A stretch of 64,000 bases of DNA from Fulvivirga sp. (lineage in GTDB: Bacteria; Bacteroidota; Bacteroidia; Cytophagales; Cyclobacteriaceae). The position numbers were made by a program, and so were the translations under genes. Below, piece after piece: positions 36,351-44,876 of the stretch; the stretch's first letter is position 1; each line of letters begins with the position of its first letter. The notes beneath the pieces are model-generated. The model did no database searches. It was given only the letters and a program-made list of their open reading frames with translations, and had not been told where the DNA came from. The stretch covers positions 19,963 to 83,962 of the forward strand of contig JANQLQ010000067.1 in NCBI GenBank assembly GCA_028280565.1, in the 5' to 3' direction.

Positions 36351-36538
36351 TGACCTAGTCTGAAACACTTGATTACACTTTACTAATCTAAGGTCATAAG
36401 AAATCCAAGTCCCGGTCTTATGGTTAAGCATAGCAGTCCTAAGACCCCAAATCACCAAGAGCGGACGCTCGGTCTTCCTCGCAACCCCATCTACTTGGGT
36501 CATATTCCACATATATACGACCATAACTATCCGAATCA

Positions 36539-36835
36539 ATGGTATCATTGAAATTCAAGTGCATATCGAAGGGAGACATCCAGAAACAGCGCGGCTGGAT
36601 AGCGCGTTTCTTGGGAAAAATGGACTTGGTTGCTGGCGCCCTTTTCCTTTGTTTCATTTTCTTTCCCCAAAGGGATGCCTACGGCATGGGCGTACCAAAG
36701 AAAATGAAAACCATACTTAGAACCTCAAAATCCCGCCTAAACTACTCATTGCAAGGCTGGCATTACCCAAAATATCTTAAAAATATAGTCCAATTTACTA
36801 AAATCAAACGTTTTAACCTCAGTTCGATTTAAAAT
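36539..36835 (+). repeat. Dispersed repeat R1, nearly full copy
   Basis: Same order of landmarks as 6326-6590, including ATTGAAATTCAAGTG, GACATCCAGAAACAGCGCGG, GGACTTGGTTGCTGGCGCCC, the GGGATGCCTACGGCATGGGC hairpin loop, GGCATTACCCAAAATATC and TTTACTAAAATCAAACG. A further R1-like scrap (GAAGCTAATTTTCAAGG) lies near 37025. It separates the MntA/HepT pair from the dehalogenase cluster. Confidence 0.7.
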
Positions 36836-37197
36836 CATGGTAGCCTAGGCTTAACATGAGGTTTAGAATACTTCCACGGTCTTCAAACTGGGGAGTAGAT
36901 TCCGTTCTACGACACCGCAGATTCTCCCAAAGGGCTCCCAATGGGGCGGCTCTCGCCATTAGCCCTCCCACAACCACCGGCGCGGAATGACGTTCATTTT
37001 TTAATCGAGTCCGGGTTTTTACGATCGAAGCTAATTTTCAAGGACGCCTCGTCTAAAGAACCCTCACCTCATCTCCTGGTACTTTTTGTCCGGGTATTCG
37101 GAGATTTCCCCTGGTTCTTGCCTTCCTTTTTATCGTTTTTATAACAAAGGGCAAACACATTGTCCTTCATGATTTTGAAATAATAAATCCAAAGAAT
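36836..37197. other. Spacer upstream of the dehalogenase cluster
   Basis: 362 bases with no convincing gene. A 67-codon frame at 36941-37144 has no recognisable product. An R1 scrap is near 37025. This should hold the promoter of the reductive dehalogenase cluster; I saw no clear Bacteroidota promoter, no regulator-binding palindrome and no cobalamin riboswitch by eye. Confidence 0.5.
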
Positions 37198-38568
37198 ATG
37201 GACCGGGAAAAAGAAGAAAACTCACAAGCTCTTAACCGGAGGGATTTTATAAAGCTTGGCGCCGTGGCTACCACCCTAGGAGCTACTTCCTTGGCAGCAG
37301 CCCAAAGCCAGTCCATAAAAGAGCTAGCGGAACACAACAAACAAATGGGGATCAAGGCAGCGGAAAAGGCCTTTGAATTTGACAATACCTATAAACCCTT
37401 TGAGCAAAAAAACAACATTTTCATGGCCACCCTCACTGGCCGTTTGCCAGCCCTTCGAAAAAAGATGATGGGCTTCCACGGGCCGGGTGATATAGACCCC
37501 GAAACCCCGGGTATGGACCGCCTGGACTACGCCCTAAAAGAAGGCGGGTACGCCGGGGTGGAATACATGGCACCGGGTACTCCCGCCTCAATCCCTAATA
37601 CTGGTGTGAACACCTGGAAGCAACGGACCCAGGCAGACAAGCATCACCCTTTTGATTACCAATACCTTTTCGAGGATCAATACCACTTCCAAGACAAGGA
37701 ACAAGCAACAAATGCCGTTAAGAAAGCCGCCAAACTTTACGGCGCTGACCTGGCCGGGATCACCCCGAGAAACCCAAAGTTTGACTACGCCAAGTTCATT
37801 GACCCCCTCCATAAAAAAGAATTTGGGTGGGAAGAATTCCCCTTTGAACCTAAAAGTGTGATCGTTTTAGGGTTCGAAATGGATTACGAAGCATATACTA
37901 CTGCCCCCACCTATGTATCCGAAGGAGCTACAGGCGATGCCTATTCCAGGATCACCAAAACCACCCACCAGCTAGCCGTTTTTTTAAGGATACTGGGGTA
38001 CAAAGCCGTAGCCAGCTGCAACGATACCGGCTTGAACATTCCCTACGCCATATCCGCGGGATTGGGAGAAGGATCTAGGATGGGACTGCTGATCACTCCC
38101 GAGTTCGGCCCCAGGCTGAGGATCGGTAAAGTTTACACCGAATTTGATGTTTGCAACTATGACCAACCTATCCAATTTGGGGTCACCGACTTTTGCGAAC
38201 GATGCATGAAATGTGCGGATGCCTGCCCGGCCAGCGCGATATCGCGAGACAAAAAGCCATCGTTCCGCCCAACTCACGGAAATAAAAATACTTTCTTCAA
38301 TAACAAAGGAGTAAAAAAATGGCACCTGGACGCCGAGAAATGTTTCGGGTACTGGATGGAGATCAACGCAGGCTGTGGCGCCTGTATTGCTGCCTGCCCT
38401 TACAACAAACCAGGCTTCTGGCATCATAGGCTAGTAGACCGGCTTACCGCCGCATCACCGGGCCCTCTCCACGACCTCATGCGTGAGATGGATGATATAT
38501 TCGGGTACGGCAATACACATGATGGCCGAGCGGTCAAGGAATTCTGGAAAAATAAAGACTCGATATGA
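37198..38568 (+). CDS. rdhA: Reductive dehalogenase catalytic subunit, first paralogue
   Basis: A 456-residue protein of usual RdhA length. It has a Tat signal with the twin-arginine motif NRRDFIKLG (R14, R15) and a hydrophobic stretch rich in Ala and Thr. The corrinoid-binding core includes YGADLAGITPRN, SVIVLGFEMDYEA and LNIPYAISAGLGEGSRMGLLI. Two [4Fe-4S] sites follow: C333, C336, C339, C343 (CxxCxxCxxxCP) and C382, C393, C396, C400 (Cx10CxxCxxxCP). RdhA enzymes remove halogen from organohalides using cobalamin and low-potential electrons, outside the cytoplasmic membrane. The usual GLGExGRxG segment reads GLGEGSRMG, an unusual change. It is first in the cluster. Confidence 0.9.
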   Translation: MDREKEENSQALNRRDFIKLGAVATTLGATSLAAAQSQSIKELAEHNKQMGIKAAEKAFEFDNTYKPFEQKNNIFMATLTGRLPALRKKMMGFHGPGDIDPETPGMDRLDYALKEGGYAGVEYMAPGTPASIPNTGVNTWKQRTQADKHHPFDYQYLFEDQYHFQDKEQATNAVKKAAKLYGADLAGITPRNPKFDYAKFIDPLHKKEFGWEEFPFEPKSVIVLGFEMDYEAYTTAPTYVSEGATGDAYSRITKTTHQLAVFLRILGYKAVASCNDTGLNIPYAISAGLGEGSRMGLLITPEFGPRLRIGKVYTEFDVCNYDQPIQFGVTDFCERCMKCADACPASAISRDKKPSFRPTHGNKNTFFNNKGVKKWHLDAEKCFGYWMEINAGCGACIAACPYNKPGFWHHRLVDRLTAASPGPLHDLMREMDDIFGYGNTHDGRAVKEFWKNKDSI

Positions 38569-38667
38569 GCTAAGGCTTTGGCTCTTAACCTCACCGGTAA
38601 GAAAATTCCAAAGCTGCATTTGCGATTTGATCAAATGATTGAATTAACAAGTTTAGACGTCAACAAA

Positions 38668-40098
38668 ATGAAATCACCAACGAAAACGATCCATAAAAAA
38701 GCCGGCAAACTAGGGCGACGCGACTTTTTCAAGCTGGGTGCCCTGGGAGCAGCATTGGGCGTCACGGGAGCATCCCAGGTGGCGGGAAATGCTGCTTCTA
38801 AGGCCTTGGATAAGGCCACGGACGATACCGTCTTCAAAAGCCCGGGACATGATCCTTTTGAGCTCAAACCCGGCTATCCTTATCGACGGTTCGATGAAAT
38901 CAACACCTTTCAATCCACGGGACCTATGCGTCGGGATGCAAAAGTGATCCCTAAGATGGTCAAGTTCATTTGGCCCGGTTTTGATAACGACCAGGTAGGC
39001 TACCGGCAGGTAGACTGGGCGCTTTCCAAGGCAGGGCAATCCCTGAAATTCAAAATGAAAACCTTAGAAGGAAAGTGGGACCAGGAGCGCTTTGACTTTA
39101 CCATGCTGGACCTAAAGCCTACCGACATGGAGGATGACGGCAAAAAGAAACCTGACATCTTAAAGATCTTGGAGGGGAATTATGTATACCCTGAAAAAGC
39201 CCCTTTCAAAACCAAGCAGGAGGCGACCGACGCCATAAAACGGGCAGCCAGGCTATACGGCGCCGACTTGGTGGGTATCACACCGCGTGACGAACGGTTC
39301 GACTACCAAGCGTTCTTCGACCCGAAGAATGGAAGAAGAAACTGGAAAGACGTCCCTTTTGAGCCAAAATCCGTCATAGTGATGGCTTTCGAGATGGACT
39401 ATGAGGCCATGACAGCCGCGCCCACCCATGTGGCCGACGGCGCCACGGGGGACGGGTATTCTCAAATGCATAAGACCTCCTACCAAATGGCGGTATTTAT
39501 GAAGTGTCTTGGCTATCAAGCCATCCCTTCGAACAATGACGTGGGCTTGAGCATCCCCTACGCCGTAAAAGCAGGCTTGGGAGAGGTAGGGCGGCATGGG
39601 TTGCTGATCACCTACAAATACGGCCCCAGGATCCGGCTGGCGAAGATCTACACGGATTTTGATTTTGTAGAATACGACAAGCCCATCGAATTTGGCGTAC
39701 AGGAGTTCTGTAAACGTTGCATGCGCTGCGCGGATGTGTGCCCGTCCAATGCCATTACCAAAGCTATAAACCCTACGTATGAGCCGGAATTCCAGGACGA
39801 GAGCAACTGGTTTGTGAACCCGGGCTTTAAAAAATATTACAATAACCTGAAAAAATGCTTTGACTTTTGGGTGGAGAACGGCAACGGGTGCAGCTCGTGT
39901 ATCTCGGTATGCCCGTACAATAAACCTGACTTTTGGCATCACCGCCTGGTAGACAAGATCTCCGCTATGCTGCCCGGCCCTGTCCACAGCTTTATGCGGG
40001 AGATGGACAAGATCTTTGGCTATGGGAATACCTACGACGAAGGCGCCGTAAAAAGATTCTGGTCTAGCAAAAACAAAAAGTATCTCGGCTATAAGTGA
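38668..40098 (+). CDS. rdhA: Reductive dehalogenase catalytic subunit, second paralogue
   Basis: The ATG at 38668 gives a 476-residue protein with a Tat motif (GRRDFFKLG, R17 and R18) close to the N-terminus. Longer starts at 38635 (ATG) and 38578 (TTG) are less likely. The core carries YGADLVGITPRD, SVIVMAFEMDYEAM and the canonical AGLGEVGRHGLLI. Iron-sulfur cysteines are C348, C351, C354, C358 and C397, C408, C411, C415. It is clearly homologous to the first copy along most of its length but has an extra region around residues 130-170. Two tandem RdhA genes could serve different substrates or form a heteromer. Confidence 0.92.
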   Translation: MKSPTKTIHKKAGKLGRRDFFKLGALGAALGVTGASQVAGNAASKALDKATDDTVFKSPGHDPFELKPGYPYRRFDEINTFQSTGPMRRDAKVIPKMVKFIWPGFDNDQVGYRQVDWALSKAGQSLKFKMKTLEGKWDQERFDFTMLDLKPTDMEDDGKKKPDILKILEGNYVYPEKAPFKTKQEATDAIKRAARLYGADLVGITPRDERFDYQAFFDPKNGRRNWKDVPFEPKSVIVMAFEMDYEAMTAAPTHVADGATGDGYSQMHKTSYQMAVFMKCLGYQAIPSNNDVGLSIPYAVKAGLGEVGRHGLLITYKYGPRIRLAKIYTDFDFVEYDKPIEFGVQEFCKRCMRCADVCPSNAITKAINPTYEPEFQDESNWFVNPGFKKYYNNLKKCFDFWVENGNGCSSCISVCPYNKPDFWHHRLVDKISAMLPGPVHSFMREMDKIFGYGNTYDEGAVKRFWSSKNKKYLGYK

Positions 40099-40116
40099 CC
40101 TAACCCAAACAAACCC

Positions 40117-41208
40117 ATGATCAAGATCAAAAGAATTGCCGGTATTACGTTGATGGGACTTGGAATTGTTGCCCTCCCGGTAGCACTATTGCTTAACCAG
40201 TCCGTAGGCAAACTGTTTTCTGAAAAATTCACCACCCAAGTCCTCCACGAGCAGGTTTTTTCCACGCCAAAATTAGCCACTCGTCTTAAAGCCGTAGTGA
40301 ATGAACGTATGGCGGAGGTAACAGACCTCAAAACAGGAATGATCATCGCCATTTTTTCAAAGGCTAGTGTACGTAAATGGCAAGAGCTGCTGGATGAGCT
40401 ACTACCGGCCCGGCTAAGGGACCCGGTCATTGATAATACATTTTCCGAAGCTTATCGCTGGATTGATGACGAAGAGCCTTATCCTGGTATCGTGATCTCC
40501 ACCCAACCGGTGATCCAACACCTGCATCAAAATACGGAATTCCTTTTCCGCTGGGCACATTCCGTCACGAGGCCCCCTATGCTGGAGGCCGGGGAGTTGA
40601 TCGCCCTTAAACAACAGAATTATGGGGATAGCATACCCCCCTTGCTATTAGCCAATGTACCGGATTCACTTTACGACGAGTTTGCCCGGCGCGGGGGTGA
40701 ATTGATGGCGTTGCAACTACAGCAGGCACAGCCGCCCAAGGAACTTAATGTCACGCAAATGATCCGTGAAAAGGTACCGGCGGAAGGGATAAAGGAAGCC
40801 AAAGCCGGGATCAAGAAAATACGATTCTTTTCATGTTGGTTATGGGTGATCATACTGGTCATACTCGCCGGGGGGGTAGGATTGTACGGGCCAAAAATCG
40901 GGGACATTTGGTCTCTTGCGATCAACTCCTTTGGCAGTATGGCTATGATCATGTTTGCATTAGGGTGGCTGGCCAGCAATTATCTTTTGGACAACCTGGA
41001 ATTAACGATCCATGCACAGGTCACCGGCATCCCCAGGGCCATAAGGGACCAATTGCTGGAACTCATTACCTATTACCTTGGGCATGCCAGTACGTTCCTG
41101 TACCGGGTCGGTTCCATACTCTTAGGATCGGTAGTGCTTCTTTCTATTGGGCGCCTGGTCAGCCAGCGGCCTCATTTATTTCTTCATCTAAAAACAAAAA
41201 AATCATGA
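40117..41208 (+). CDS. Unknown membrane protein within the dehalogenase cluster
   Basis: A 363-residue protein with an N-terminal membrane segment (about 7-27), a 220-residue outer domain, and three C-terminal membrane segments (about 243-263, 270-292 and 325-350). The outer domain is helical with no recognised motif and no cysteine cluster. It lies 18 bases after the second rdhA and overlaps the RdhB-like gene by four bases (ATGA), so it belongs to the same operon. It could be an extra anchor, assembly factor or halide/substrate handling protein. I do not recognise the family. Confidence 0.7.
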   Translation: MIKIKRIAGITLMGLGIVALPVALLLNQSVGKLFSEKFTTQVLHEQVFSTPKLATRLKAVVNERMAEVTDLKTGMIIAIFSKASVRKWQELLDELLPARLRDPVIDNTFSEAYRWIDDEEPYPGIVISTQPVIQHLHQNTEFLFRWAHSVTRPPMLEAGELIALKQQNYGDSIPPLLLANVPDSLYDEFARRGGELMALQLQQAQPPKELNVTQMIREKVPAEGIKEAKAGIKKIRFFSCWLWVIILVILAGGVGLYGPKIGDIWSLAINSFGSMAMIMFALGWLASNYLLDNLELTIHAQVTGIPRAIRDQLLELITYYLGHASTFLYRVGSILLGSVVLLSIGRLVSQRPHLFLHLKTKKS

Positions 41209-41504
41209 ATATCTTCAGCGGGATCGAGATCTTGTTCTTTTGGCTAGGTGTACTTACCACGTTATCCGTGGGGGTGTTGTTTTATTTGAACCGGGCGTAC
41301 CGTTTCGATTGGAAGAGTTGGTCCTTGTCCGGTATGGGTGTATTCCTGTTGATCTTTTGTGTGGCATGGTCGGCCAGTTCCGTACTGGAGGGAGAACCCC
41401 AAGCCGCTGCGCTTGGGCTTGTTTTCTTCGGCTGCCCGGCAGTAGTCTTCTTTCTCCTCGCGAGGAGACTGGTCATCCCAGGTAAGAACGCAGAAAATGA
41501 TTGA
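41205..41504 (+). CDS. rdhB: RdhB-like membrane anchor for the reductive dehalogenase
   Basis: A 99-residue protein with three membrane segments (about 5-27, 37-58 and 68-90). It starts at the ATG overlapping the previous stop; a much longer frame around it is not the true gene. Features recalling known RdhB anchors are its size, three helices, the AWSASS segment, the outer-facing EGEPQAA segment (Glu-x-Glu-x-Gln-Ala in RdhB proteins) followed by a Gly, and the ending RRL. RdhB anchors RdhA to the outer face of the inner membrane. It ends two bases before the RdhC-like start. Confidence 0.8.
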   Translation: MNIFSGIEILFFWLGVLTTLSVGVLFYLNRAYRFDWKSWSLSGMGVFLLIFCVAWSASSVLEGEPQAAALGLVFFGCPAVVFFLLARRLVIPGKNAEND

Positions 41505-41506
41505 CC

Positions 41507-42748
41507 ATGTGTAGCAGCAGTTGCAAGGAGTGTAGTGTAAAACACAAGCCGCTGGCAGATAAAAAAGCGCTTAAGAGAAGAGAAACGTGGTGGAAAAAAG
41601 CGGTTTTATGGGTGGGTATGATCACCCTATTGGGGGCTTATGTTTATGGAAAAATATCGAACCTGCCGGACTACCAGTCTGTCTTCAACGAGTACTTTCC
41701 TGCCAGCGACATCAAACAGCTAAGTCATGAGCTATTTGTGATACACCAATCCGATACACTAAGCGCATACTTCAAGATCTCCTCAAATAATGGTTATGGA
41801 GGGCCATTGGAGATAGGTGTAGCCATAAAACCAGATACCACCATAGGGCAGGTGATCGTGATCTCCGAAAAAGAAACACAGTCGTTTTTCAATAAACTCG
41901 TAAACTATGATTTTTTCGAGCAGTTCGAAGGATTACCGCTTCAAAATAAATTGCAAACCGGCGAAGATATCGACGGGGTTTCAAGCGCTACAGTTTCGTC
42001 CGTGGCCTTTACTCATGCGATCCGGGAGGCTGCGCACCAGTTTGCCGAAAGCAAGTACGGCCTCACAGGTCTTTCTCCCCAGCCACGGCTAAGTTTTGGT
42101 TTTAGTGAAATATCCATACTAGCACTATTGACCTGGTCTATCGCTTTGTATTTTAAAAAGAATAAAAAATTGCTCTACGCATTGCACCTGGTGGCGTTGG
42201 TCCTCATCGGGTTTTACCTGAACTTGTCCATCTCCATCACTAATTTTGGCAGCTTTCTTCAAGGCTATTTTCCCAATGTATACGACTACCTCGTATGGTA
42301 TATTTTGGTCATCGGCGTACTTATAGGTGCATTGGTTTTTGGAAAAAACGTCTATTGCTACCGAATATGCCCGTTTTATTCCGTACAGTGGCTGGCCAAC
42401 CGCGTCTCCGGCATTAACCTGGACTTAACCACGAAGATGGGAATAGTGGCGAAATACATGGCCGGGGTATTGCTTTGGGGATCGTTATTGGTGGGATTCT
42501 TAGAAGCCACCCCTTCAGTGGGATCTTACGAGCCCTTCGCTACCCTTTTTTCTTTTGATGGAGAGGGTGCACAATGGTTTATTTTACCCGCTGTTTTCTT
42601 TTCTTCCTTTTTTATCAAGGAGGTCTTTTGCAGGTACTATTGTCCCGTAGGTAGCTTCCTCAAGTTTATCATTATCAAGGTGAGAAAACCTATTATCAAG
42701 CAAGTACAATCATGGCAAAACCCAAAGGTAAAGCAAGCTATTTCGTAG
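41507..42748 (+). CDS. rdhC: NosR/RdhC-like membrane FMN-binding polyferredoxin-type protein
   Basis: I use the ATG at 41507; an in-frame TTG lies two codons earlier. The 413-residue protein has a Cys-rich N-terminus (MCSSSCKEC), TM1 (about 30-48) and an extracytoplasmic FMN-binding domain (about 70-180) with DGVSSATVSS, where the Thr (about 162) would carry covalent FMN. Five or so membrane segments follow, with two CxxxCP motifs, C284/C288 and C375/C379, facing the cytoplasm. This is the NosR/RdhC layout proposed to move electrons across the membrane or aid RdhA maturation. The motif is SSAT, where SGAT is commoner. Confidence 0.85.
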   Translation: MCSSSCKECSVKHKPLADKKALKRRETWWKKAVLWVGMITLLGAYVYGKISNLPDYQSVFNEYFPASDIKQLSHELFVIHQSDTLSAYFKISSNNGYGGPLEIGVAIKPDTTIGQVIVISEKETQSFFNKLVNYDFFEQFEGLPLQNKLQTGEDIDGVSSATVSSVAFTHAIREAAHQFAESKYGLTGLSPQPRLSFGFSEISILALLTWSIALYFKKNKKLLYALHLVALVLIGFYLNLSISITNFGSFLQGYFPNVYDYLVWYILVIGVLIGALVFGKNVYCYRICPFYSVQWLANRVSGINLDLTTKMGIVAKYMAGVLLWGSLLVGFLEATPSVGSYEPFATLFSFDGEGAQWFILPAVFFSSFFIKEVFCRYYCPVGSFLKFIIIKVRKPIIKQVQSWQNPKVKQAIS

Positions 42749-42810
42749 CAGGTATGATGTATGTCATAATTTTAGTGGCAATACTGATTTTCTTCATGTC
42801 CGCAACCTGA
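42712..42810 (+). CDS. 32-residue single-pass membrane peptide at the end of the dehalogenase cluster
   Basis: A frame starting inside the end of the RdhC-like gene (37-base overlap, +1-type shift) encodes 32 residues: a basic start (MAKPKGKASY), then one hydrophobic helix of about 20 residues (VAGMMYVIILVAILIFF), then MSAT. The clean topology and coupling suggest a real small membrane subunit, similar in style to small accessory subunits of respiratory complexes. Support from conservation is needed to be sure. Confidence 0.55.
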   Translation: MAKPKGKASYFVAGMMYVIILVAILIFFMSAT

Positions 42811-43028
42811 TCTTAGCATTGGGGGACCTACATTTTCTGGCTACTTTAACAAGCGTTGAAACCGGTGGATCTTCATGCCGGTATTAAATGTTAGCATATT
42901 GATTTACAGGGGTTACAATCTTGGGGCGGGCGTTGGAAGCAGGAGTAATCTCCGACTCCAGCTTATGGTTCCCGGCCCCTGGCGATCAAAGAAATCTAAA
43001 GGGTTAGGCATTAAATAAAAATAGTCAT

Positions 43029-44876
43029 ATGGAATCTCTTGACAGCGTCATCATCCTGTTTTCCGGTGATTCTGGGGACGGCATGCAGCTCACAGGCACC
43101 CAGTTTTCCAATACCTCGGCTATGATGGGCAATGATATCTCCACTTTCCCGGATTACCCGTCGGAGATCCGGGCGCCTTCCGGTACCGTATTTGGTGTGT
43201 CCGGCTTCCAGGTCAATATTGGGGCGGAAGAAATATTCACCCCAGGCGATCAACCGGATGTATTGGTAGCTATGAACCCGGCAGCACTTAAGGCGAAGTT
43301 GCCTTCTTTAAAGAAAAATGCCACGATCATCCTCGATGATGATGCCTTTGACAGGGTAAGCATGAAAAAGGCCGGTTACAAAGTATTTACGGTCGGGGAA
43401 TTGGACGAGCTGCTGGAGTATAAGGTCATCCATGCACAGATCACCTCGCAGACAGAAAAGGCACTGGAAAACTTAGACCTGTCTACAAAGCAAAAAAGAA
43501 GGTGTAAGAACTTCTATGCGCTCGGGCTTTGCTATTTTGTCTTTTCCCGGAGTAGGGATTCTACCAAAAAATGGATCAAGGAAAAGTTTAAAGACAACCC
43601 CGTATTGCTGGAAGCGAATATCCTGGCACTAGACACCGGCTACCATTTCGGTGAAACCATAGAGGCTTCTATTTCCACCTACCGTATCGATGAGGCCAAG
43701 ATAGCAAAAGGAACCTACCGCCAGGTCAACGGGAACACGGGGGTAGCATGGGGCTTAATGCAAGCTGCGCAGGCATCGGGATTGGATCTATTCGTAGGCT
43801 CCTATCCCATAACCCCTGCCACGGATATTTTACAGGAACTTGCCAAACACCAGCGTTTCGGGGTAAAAGCCTTCCAGGCAGAAGATGAAATTGCCGGGAT
43901 ATGCTCGGCGATAGGGGCATCCTTTGGAGGGGCGTTGGCGGCGACTACCACTTCAGGGCCCGGTTTCGCCCTCAAATCCGAGGCTTTGAACCTGGCCGTG
44001 ATGCTGGAGCTACCGTTGGTGGTCGTGAATGTACAACGTGGGGGACCGTCCACCGGCCTTCCCACCAAAACCGAGCAGAGTGACTTACTGCAGGTCCTGT
44101 ATGGTCGCAACGGCGAGTCCCCTTTGATCGTAGTGGCCGCATCACGACCCAATGACGCCTTTGAAATGGCCTTTGAGGCAGCTAAGCTCACCCTTGAGCA
44201 TATGACACCAGTGGTACTCCTTACGGATGGCTACATTGCCAACGGCTCCGAACCTTGGCTGATCCCGGATCTCACCACACGCTTTGATCATATCAACAAC
44301 CGGCTGGCTGACAAAATATCGAAAGAGTTCTACGCCCCGTATGCGCGTGACATCGACCTGGTACGGTCATGGGCAGTACCCGGGATGGCCGATAAGCAGC
44401 ACCGCATAGGCGGACTGGAAAAGGATTTCATCACCGGCAATGTGAGCTATGACCCGGAAAACCACCAAAAAATGGTAAAAGTACGGGCCGAAAAGGTAGA
44501 AAAAGTCAAAGCCGCCATCCCGCTACAAACCTTGGAAGGGGAAGAGGAAGGGGAGTTGCTCGTGTTATCCTGGGGCGGTACCTACGGAGCGGTGCATTCC
44601 GCTGTAGCAGAGCTCCAGCAAAGGGGAATGGATATAAGCCTGGCCCACTTGAAATACCTTAACCCGTTTCCCCGGAACCTGGAAGAGATCCTTAAGAAAT
44701 TCAAAAAAATAATTATCCCGGAGTTAAACAACGGCCAACTGCTGCAAGTGATCAACGCCAAGTTCCAGTGCGGCGCTAAGGGCTACAACAAGATCCAAGG
44801 GCAACCTTTTAAGATCAATGAACTCGTGGAAGTATTTGAAAATGAATTAAACGTAAAAGCTCATGCCACAACTTAA
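43029..44876 (+). CDS. korA: 2-oxoacid:ferredoxin oxidoreductase, fused gamma-alpha subunit
   Basis: A 615-residue protein. The N-terminal gamma domain (about 1-190) has FSGDSGDGMQLTGTQFS and PSEIRAPSGTVFGVSGFQV. The alpha domain (about 215-600) has NTGVAWGLMQAA, SYPITPATDIL, a QAEDEIAGICSAIGAS segment and TTTSGPGFALKSEALNLAV. With KorB it oxidises 2-oxoglutarate (or a related 2-oxoacid) to acyl-CoA and reduces ferredoxin. Ferredoxin at that potential could feed the RdhA enzymes. The gene begins 218 bases after the last dehalogenase-cluster gene and overlaps korB by 14 bases. No ferredoxin domain is fused. Confidence 0.92.
   Translation: MESLDSVIILFSGDSGDGMQLTGTQFSNTSAMMGNDISTFPDYPSEIRAPSGTVFGVSGFQVNIGAEEIFTPGDQPDVLVAMNPAALKAKLPSLKKNATIILDDDAFDRVSMKKAGYKVFTVGELDELLEYKVIHAQITSQTEKALENLDLSTKQKRRCKNFYALGLCYFVFSRSRDSTKKWIKEKFKDNPVLLEANILALDTGYHFGETIEASISTYRIDEAKIAKGTYRQVNGNTGVAWGLMQAAQASGLDLFVGSYPITPATDILQELAKHQRFGVKAFQAEDEIAGICSAIGASFGGALAATTTSGPGFALKSEALNLAVMLELPLVVVNVQRGGPSTGLPTKTEQSDLLQVLYGRNGESPLIVVAASRPNDAFEMAFEAAKLTLEHMTPVVLLTDGYIANGSEPWLIPDLTTRFDHINNRLADKISKEFYAPYARDIDLVRSWAVPGMADKQHRIGGLEKDFITGNVSYDPENHQKMVKVRAEKVEKVKAAIPLQTLEGEEEGELLVLSWGGTYGAVHSAVAELQQRGMDISLAHLKYLNPFPRNLEEILKKFKKIIIPELNNGQLLQVINAKFQCGAKGYNKIQGQPFKINELVEVFENELNVKAHATT

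Noticed and set aside
36941..37144. 67-codon frame upstream of the first rdhA
   Set aside because: Low-complexity product, overlaps an R1 scrap and has no family resemblance.
36836..37197. Cobalamin riboswitch ahead of rdhA
   Set aside because: I looked for the conserved core and found none by eye. A covariance-model search would be needed to exclude it.
39253..39987. Long minus-strand frame (244 codons) inside the second rdhA
   Set aside because: It is antisense to a gene with complete RdhA motifs; the length is explained by codon bias on the coding strand.
40833..41504. 223-codon frame covering the RdhB-like gene
   Set aside because: Its first 124 codons overlap the upstream membrane-protein gene in another frame; only the part from 41205 resembles a protein.
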